This document shows, piece after piece, positions 58,664-64,000 of a DNA stretch of 64,000 nt. Position numbers and translations under genes: made by a program. Source of the stretch: Fuerstiella sp. Its GTDB lineage: Bacteria; Planctomycetota; Planctomycetia; Planctomycetales; Planctomycetaceae. The stretch lies in assembly GCA_022843805.1 (NCBI GenBank), contig JALHMY010000006.1:1-64000 (forward strand), in the 5' to 3' direction. The stretch's first letter is position 1. Each line of letters starts with the position of its first letter. The notes under the pieces were generated by a model. That model was not told where the DNA came from. It worked only from the letters and a program-made list of their open reading frames with translations, and made no database searches.

Positions 58664-60126
58664 TGAGTGGTCTGACAATTCCCTGTGAGTATCGCTATTT
58701 GCATGAGTCACGGCTGGATCGTGGCCAGTTGCTGCTGGCGACTTCAGCGTCACTCATGCCGTCATCTGCGGCGTCTGCAGGTACGACAACTTCTTCATCT
58801 GCATCGCGAAATGCATCACAGGCAGACGGGACGTCACCCCATTTTTTTTCGGGAACGCTGGTGAAACCCCGTCGTACATCGGGGCTGCTTCGCGGGCTCA
58901 TGAATATTGTGCGGTCGCGGTTTCATGTGCCTGCCGCCATGCTGAACCGAATTCTGGCGGAATCTGATCCTGTTGTCACATGTTCGGACGGACGCATTCG
59001 GTTTGAAGGTTTTTCGGCCTGCTGTGGAGCGTATGCGAGAGTTGATCTTCTGCCTGAAGCCGTGGACGGGCAAACTCTTTGTCGCGGCACGACCAACGTC
59101 GATTTCAATCAGCCCATGCTGACGGCTTTGGCAAAGATACGCGATAATGATCACGTCACTCTGAGTGTTGGTGCAGATCATGTGCAATTGTCTCGCAATG
59201 CGGAGGCGGTTATTGAAAAACAGGTCGCACTTCCGGTACGCTGGCTGAAGGGGTTTGTCGAAGTCCAGTCGTGCCAGAGTCGGATGACACTGATACACGA
59301 TGTCAGTGGACGTGAGGCGATGCGTTTTCTTCGATCACTGCCTCGCATGAAGACGAATCGGCGTGAAACGTTTGTCGCGGCGGCTGGTGGCGGGCTGCGT
59401 CTGAGTCAGCTCCCGGCACCAAACGTGGTTCGAGTGGGTGGGCTGGAGAGGCTGCGAGTTCTGGAGAGCATTGTTCCTGACGCGGAACGTCTCAGAATCT
59501 ATGCTGACGACGTCACGGGTGCTTCGGCGTGGGAGCTGTCGTACAGCGACTGTCGTTTTCATCTGGTGATTAGTCCGGAAGTGTGGCGTGGATTCTCGGG
59601 TGAAGGTCAGGCATTAAACGCAATGGCGGCTGGGCACTGGGATACGGTATTGCCTATGGTGAGATCCTGTCTGGCCTGGGATGCTGTCATTGATGAAGAA
59701 GCTCTGCATCGTCGTGTCTCGCTACTTGCGACGCCGAACTTTTCAGCAGATGCCCTGGCGATACGCGGAGCACTTTCTGCGCTGGGGACTCAGGGGATTG
59801 CAGGATTTGATCTGGCGGAAGGCTGCTGGTTTCACCGGGAGCTGCCGTTTGATCTTAATGCTGTCGAAAAGCACCATCCAAGACTGAAAGACGCGCAGAA
59901 GCTGCTGGCAGAGGGCCATGTTCGCGTCGGCAGGGAGTCGAAGGAACAGGTCGAAGTGCTGGTACAGTCAGGTGGTGTTGATCATCGGGTGCGACTCAGC
60001 TCTGATGATGCAAGGTGTACATGTCCCTGGTTCGCGAGGTATGGTTCGTCACGCGGACCCTGTAAACACATACTGGCTTCGCAAATGTTTCTGGAGAATG
60101 CGGAGGATGGCTTCGAAAGTAAATAA
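58663..60126 (+). CDS. SWIM zinc-finger domain protein
   Basis: 487 residues. The C-terminus carries a SWIM zinc finger: C452-x-C454 and C467-x-H469 in RCTCPWFARYGSSRGPCKHI. The preceding part (about 130-445) is mixed alpha/beta of unknown fold with VTLSVGADHVQLSRNAEAVI. The N-terminus has a Ser/Ala-rich segment (about 27-56) and a basic region. SWIM fingers usually bind nucleic acid or protein. The gene overlaps the next one by 20 nt, so the two products are likely co-translated partners; in other bacteria SWIM proteins of this kind sit next to DUF6493 and MoxR/VWA genes. Precise function unknown. Confidence 0.85.
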   Translation: MSGLTIPCEYRYLHESRLDRGQLLLATSASLMPSSAASAGTTTSSSASRNASQADGTSPHFFSGTLVKPRRTSGLLRGLMNIVRSRFHVPAAMLNRILAESDPVVTCSDGRIRFEGFSACCGAYARVDLLPEAVDGQTLCRGTTNVDFNQPMLTALAKIRDNDHVTLSVGADHVQLSRNAEAVIEKQVALPVRWLKGFVEVQSCQSRMTLIHDVSGREAMRFLRSLPRMKTNRRETFVAAAGGGLRLSQLPAPNVVRVGGLERLRVLESIVPDAERLRIYADDVTGASAWELSYSDCRFHLVISPEVWRGFSGEGQALNAMAAGHWDTVLPMVRSCLAWDAVIDEEALHRRVSLLATPNFSADALAIRGALSALGTQGIAGFDLAEGCWFHRELPFDLNAVEKHHPRLKDAQKLLAEGHVRVGRESKEQVEVLVQSGGVDHRVRLSSDDARCTCPWFARYGSSRGPCKHILASQMFLENAEDGFESK

Positions 60127-63100
60127 AGACGGTCTGCAGCTGGTGCTCGATTCGGGCGACGAAAAGGAGTGCGTGAATTTCTTTCGCGGAATGCCGGAGG
60201 AAGACAGACGTCAGTATTTTGCAGTCGTCAGGCCCTTCTGGAATCTAATTCGGAAGAGTCGTTTCATTGAAGATCCGCCCGGTACTTTTCGATGGAACTC
60301 GCGTGCTGAAATCGCTGATGCCGCGTTCCTTGCCACCGCCAGCGGGGCAGAGATCAGGAAAGCCCGGCTGGCAGGGCAGCTTAAAGATGAAGTGGTCTTC
60401 GAGATTATTGCCGACCGAAGACCTGACTGGGTGGACGACTGGGTTCGTTCAATGCTTGAAGAGTCCTGGTACTGGAATCACTGGCGCCTGATTCGTCGCC
60501 TGATCATCGCAGGTTTGGCGAAGAAGCCGGATTCATCTCGGTATTTTCTTGGGATGATTAGTGCGCTGAATGGTCGAAGGAACGAAGGATCGCTGGCTTT
60601 GTCTCTGCAGCAGGCACCCGATTTGCTGGAGGAAGATATCTGGAAGCTGTTTGAATTCGACGGAGAGGGTGAGAATAGTCTGGCAAATACCGAACGATTC
60701 GAAGGCAGCTGGACCGACGCTTTTCTCGCTCTTATGAATGAAGGCCGACTGCCGCGAGCACGCCTTCTCCAGGCCACGATCGAAGCGCTGGAGCGGGACT
60801 TTAATCATTACCGGGCAAAATGGTTCTATGAGTTCTTTGATCGTTTGGAACCTGCCGAGGAGGAGCTGAGATATTATGGAGAGCGACTGCTGGGGCTTCT
60901 TGGTGTATCGGCACCCAATGTGGCGTCCTGGGCGCTGCGGCGAGTGGAGCCGCTGGCAAAATCGGGGGCCTTCCGGACCGCGACCTTCTGTCACGCAATA
61001 GAGCCCATTTTGAGAGCTCGGGCAAAGGGGACTGTGCTCACAGCGATTAAAATGCTGGAACGTCAGGCAGTCTCAGCTCCGCACGAAGCCTCGATCGTTT
61101 CGATGACAGTGGCAACAGCACTGGCCCACGAATCGCCGGAAGTACAGAAGGCGACGTTTCGATTGCTGGAATCAATTTCGTCTCCGAATGATGAAAAGGT
61201 GTATGCACTGGTTCAGAAATTCCAGCCAGTGCTGGCGGCGTCAGTTCGTGGCACTGCCGCGAAGTGGCTCGAACGCTCCGGCAGTACCCTGGTGAACGCC
61301 GGCACGTTGCGCTCGCCCATGGGAACATCCAGTGACGAATCGGATTCAGGATTTGCTCCGGGAGTGCGGCAGGTGATATCCGTTGCAACATCAGCACCAG
61401 TGCCGGAGATCTCCGGGGAACTTGAGCTGCTCTATTCGATTGATGTTCTGAGACGAAATCAAAATGAGGGAGTCTTCGAAATTCCCGCTGCTATCTTTGA
61501 CGGCACCGAGCTTCCGAGACTTTCGCTGGTGCGGCAAGTGATTCCAGTCACAACCATTGAAGACCTGATCGACGTCTGTGCTCAGGTCATTGAAGACGGC
61601 ACTCTTGTGGATGATGCAGAACGCTGCATTGACGGACTGGCTCGCTTGTGCGGTTCCAGGCCAGCGGACATTGATCTGCTGACTGCACCATTGCTGAAAC
61701 GAGTTCGCAGTCGGATTCAGAAGAGATGCAGTCCATTTTGTGGCGTTGATCCGGCTTACGATGTGATGGGATTATTCTACACGTTCTGTACAGGGCAGTT
61801 GATTGTGCCCGTATTGAAGTCAGGGACTCTGCAGTTTGAATTTGAAGGCACAGGGTCCAAAGAGTACAGCATTAATACGAAGAAGCCGATTGGTTTTCTT
61901 TCAGCCCATTGCCTTTCGGTTGCTCGCAGAATCGCAGCCGGTGAGGCGTTGCAGCTGCTGAGTACGCCGACTCACGCAGGAGGGTGGATCGATGCGATCG
62001 AACTTGCGAAACGTGTCAGTGCATGGTCCGTTTCTGTGCCGGATTTGCCGGATGTTATTCTGGCAATGCTGCGTCTTGCACCGCAGAATCGGGAGGCTGC
62101 CCTGAAGTTACTTGCGGACCGGCCGGAGGAGTGGTGCAGGGCGATACGTCATGCCCTTGGAGCCCCGAATATCCCGGTTGGAGATACGGCAGCATTGTGG
62201 GCAGCTGCTGCACGAGCGCGTGCACCGTGGCACAATGACCCGCACGTGAGTAGCAGGCATCCAGGGCTCGGCCCGGATGCTGCTGAAGCCGCAGATATCT
62301 CAATTCAGATAAAAACTCGTAAATCCGGCCCATACACATTTTACAGCGCTGGATTTGCGGTTCAGCCGAGAGTACCGGACAACGTTGATCCGATGCTGGT
62401 CACAGTTCTGATGTTTGCAAGCCAGTCGATCGGGAAGGAATATTCGTTCGAAATGGGTGGATTTGCCGGCCGCACAGACGGCGCGGTTCGCTGGTCGGCA
62501 ACAATCTGGCCACTGGCTCGGGAATCCTGGTTTGCAGCGTGTGCTGGCGAGTGTCTTTCAAACATCGACTGGTCGGAAGCTCAGTGGCAGAATCGAACAA
62601 TGCTGGAACCTTTGCTGGATTCCGGAACGCCGTTGCGAAAGGCAGGAGTCTTGTTACTGGCGGGAATGCTGGGGGCCAAAGAACCGGGCGAATCCGGACT
62701 GGCCACCGACATCGCGATTCGAGCCATTGACGATGGACGTCTCGGCAGCGACAATCTTGGTGAGGCACTTTCGCTGCTTCTGACCTCCGGACTGATCAAG
62801 CCGGGACGCTGGAAGAAAACACTGACGGAGGTTGCTGCTGCGTCACCGGTCCATTCCGCAATCATTCAGATTGCCCTTCAGCAGTGCTTTTCGGACCCTG
62901 CGAAAGAGTTGCCAAAAGATTCAGCGAAGCTTCTCGAGCTTTTGTATGAGCTGAGTGTCGACGCTGGGATCCCTCTGACTTCGGAATCGTGCCGGACCTT
63001 TCTGGCATCAGGTACTGCATCTGGAAAGTCCGCCAAAATGGCGAAGAGTCTGCTCGACTTGAACGGGCACCCGGAAGGGCACGACAGACTCCGAAGCATT

Positions 63101-63181
63101 CGGGAAAAGGCAGTGGAACGTCGATTGGTTGCTGCCAGTCGGATGCGGCTGACTAACTTTTCAGGAAGCCGGCATGAATGA
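60107..63181 (+). CDS. large DUF6493-like helical-repeat protein
   Basis: 1024 residues from ATG 60107, which is preceded by GGAGG and lies 20 nt inside the SWIM gene. The N-terminus (LQLVLDSGDEKECVNFFRGM, then PEEDRRQYFAVV) resembles the DUF6493 start, where a helical pair is followed by a conserved tryptophan region (SWYWNHWRLIRRLI). The middle looks like HEAT-type helical repeats (AVSAPHEASIVSMTVATALA), and the C-terminal 300 residues include another helical block with LREKAVERRL-like ends. There is no signal peptide or transmembrane segment. No catalytic motif is visible, so a scaffold or regulator is likelier than an enzyme. Family assignment is by memory of the pattern. Confidence 0.65.
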   Translation: MASKVNKDGLQLVLDSGDEKECVNFFRGMPEEDRRQYFAVVRPFWNLIRKSRFIEDPPGTFRWNSRAEIADAAFLATASGAEIRKARLAGQLKDEVVFEIIADRRPDWVDDWVRSMLEESWYWNHWRLIRRLIIAGLAKKPDSSRYFLGMISALNGRRNEGSLALSLQQAPDLLEEDIWKLFEFDGEGENSLANTERFEGSWTDAFLALMNEGRLPRARLLQATIEALERDFNHYRAKWFYEFFDRLEPAEEELRYYGERLLGLLGVSAPNVASWALRRVEPLAKSGAFRTATFCHAIEPILRARAKGTVLTAIKMLERQAVSAPHEASIVSMTVATALAHESPEVQKATFRLLESISSPNDEKVYALVQKFQPVLAASVRGTAAKWLERSGSTLVNAGTLRSPMGTSSDESDSGFAPGVRQVISVATSAPVPEISGELELLYSIDVLRRNQNEGVFEIPAAIFDGTELPRLSLVRQVIPVTTIEDLIDVCAQVIEDGTLVDDAERCIDGLARLCGSRPADIDLLTAPLLKRVRSRIQKRCSPFCGVDPAYDVMGLFYTFCTGQLIVPVLKSGTLQFEFEGTGSKEYSINTKKPIGFLSAHCLSVARRIAAGEALQLLSTPTHAGGWIDAIELAKRVSAWSVSVPDLPDVILAMLRLAPQNREAALKLLADRPEEWCRAIRHALGAPNIPVGDTAALWAAAARARAPWHNDPHVSSRHPGLGPDAAEAADISIQIKTRKSGPYTFYSAGFAVQPRVPDNVDPMLVTVLMFASQSIGKEYSFEMGGFAGRTDGAVRWSATIWPLARESWFAACAGECLSNIDWSEAQWQNRTMLEPLLDSGTPLRKAGVLLLAGMLGAKEPGESGLATDIAIRAIDDGRLGSDNLGEALSLLLTSGLIKPGRWKKTLTEVAAASPVHSAIIQIALQQCFSDPAKELPKDSAKLLELLYELSVDAGIPLTSESCRTFLASGTASGKSAKMAKSLLDLNGHPEGHDRLRSIREKAVERRLVAASRMRLTNFSGSRHE

Positions 63182-63286
63182 TCTGCGCTGGAGGGAAATC
63201 AGGACTGCTAACGAATCACAATCTTCGCGATTCCGGTTACGTCTGTTCCAAAGGAATCCGGGTTCTGGTGTTACGATGATGAAAGT

Positions 63287-64000
63287 TTATGCCAGGGGCA
63301 GTTCCGTTTCAGCGCGGCAGATTCTGTCATGAAATTGACGGACCGTGTCGGCTTCCGGATGTATCTGAATGCCAGTACCGGCTGTTTTGATGAGCCGACA
63401 GGCGGCGAATTTATCGGCAGATTTCTCGTATTCCATAATCCACGCATCACGTTCCTGCAATCGCTCGGGTGACACTGGCCAGACTCCCGGGCGAGGTTTC
63501 ATGTGTCCCGAAATGCCGATTCGCCATGGCTTTGCCGTCAGGCGTGCTCGAAAGCAGTGCTGTTTCTCGCACATGATGGCATAGGTGCGATCAACTTTTA
63601 ACTGCCGAAAAGCCTCTGCGACTTCGTCTGAACGCGGATCGAATAGTCTGTGCAAAGCCATCACTCGAAACCCGTTAGACGTGCGGTAGATGCGAACGCA
63701 CCAGTCAGGGTGCGACCGAATAAAGGCGTCGATGTGTCGAATCGCAATTTCTTCGTGACTGCCACGCAGCCGTGCCAGCAATTTCCTGGCTGGGGGGGCG
63801 ATGAGTAGTGAGATGTACACGACAGCCACGACAAAGGTCAGCAGAGCGAAGAGAATGGAGCCCAATTTATCCAGTACCCAGAGGCTGGCTGCACCTGCGA
63901 TGATGACACCTGTCAAAACGTTTGTACAACCGAACTGATCCGAGTCCGGGAAATCGATATCCGCAAAGAAGACATTGGGAGTGTTCAGGCAGCGAGCGCC
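63287..64000 (-). CDS. hypothetical membrane protein, 5' end cut by window edge
   Basis: The minus-strand frame is open from the window end to a stop at 63287, 237 codons, so the start lies beyond 64000. The visible sequence begins GARCLNTPNVFFADIDFPDS, followed by two hydrophobic segments (GVIIAGAASLWVLDKLG and LFALLTFVVAVVYISLLIAP) and a soluble domain of about 150 residues with HIDAFIRSHPDWCVRIYRTS and YAIMCEKQHCFRARLTAKPW. A TTG at 63916 would give a 209-residue protein but discards gene-like sequence upstream. I do not recognise the family. It converges with the DUF6493-like gene, 105 bp away. Confidence 0.75.
   Translation of the reverse strand, partial: GARCLNTPNVFFADIDFPDSDQFGCTNVLTGVIIAGAASLWVLDKLGSILFALLTFVVAVVYISLLIAPPARKLLARLRGSHEEIAIRHIDAFIRSHPDWCVRIYRTSNGFRVMALHRLFDPRSDEVAEAFRQLKVDRTYAIMCEKQHCFRARLTAKPWRIGISGHMKPRPGVWPVSPERLQERDAWIMEYEKSADKFAACRLIKTAGTGIQIHPEADTVRQFHDRICRAETELPLA

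Overview
The window is a chromosomal segment of a bacterium, most likely a member of the Planctomycetota (Planctomycetales-like). The evidence is the combination of a SecE with three predicted membrane segments, a ribosomal supercluster lacking rpmD, rpsD and infA, a Tat-exported Gfo/Idh/MocA oxidoreductase, a membrane-anchored PQQ-type propeller protein, a MerC-like protein, many genes with weak or no Shine-Dalgarno sequence, and GC-rich, highly structured intergenic repeats. This is inferred from family knowledge and gene order; no 16S rRNA gene is present.

Layout. 1-410: two tandem copies of a structured repeat. 411-13845: accessory and housekeeping genes in mixed orientation: ftsY and rhaB (minus), miaE (plus), a small MITE-like element, a PQQ-propeller membrane protein (minus), a copper amine oxidase, a MerC-like protein, a block of nested inverted repeats, a Gfo/Idh/MocA oxidoreductase, hflX (minus), a GlsB/YeaQ-type membrane protein and an unknown membrane protein (minus). 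13846-16552: a long leader with a 17-bp tandem repeat, then an unusual sigma-70 family factor that carries three helix-turn-helix segments before its sigma regions.

16581-48989 is one 32-kb co-directional block joining the classical tufB, rif, str, S10, spc and alpha operons: tRNA-Thr, -Tyr, -Gly, -Thr, tuf, rpmG, tRNA-Trp, secE, nusG, rplKAJL, rpoBC, rpsLG, a divergent EF-G, rpsJ-rplCDWB-rpsS-rplV-rpsC-rplP-rpmC-rpsQ-rplN-rplE-rpsN-rpsH-rplFR-rpsE-rplO-secY-rpmJ-rpsMK-rpoA-rplQ. A good promoter precedes the first tRNA and a clean rho-independent terminator follows rplQ. Odd points are the absence of rplX between rplN and rplE, a 62-nt rpsC/rplP overlap, an L17 with two insertions, an L33 that keeps one cysteine of each zinc pair, and an EF-G with altered domain IV motifs.

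49128-64000: a short HExxH protein, a flavin-reductase-like protein, an unknown protein, a D-2-hydroxyacid dehydrogenase, a DegT-type aminotransferase, a secreted repeat-type protein preceded by a perfect 18-bp palindrome, pyrF, a lone Flp-type pilin, folK with a long extra tail, a small coiled-coil protein, and a two-gene unit of a SWIM zinc-finger protein overlapping a 1024-residue DUF6493-like protein. The last gene (minus strand) is cut by the window edge. The best candidates for a poorly described system are the SWIM/DUF6493-like pair and the multi-HTH sigma factor.
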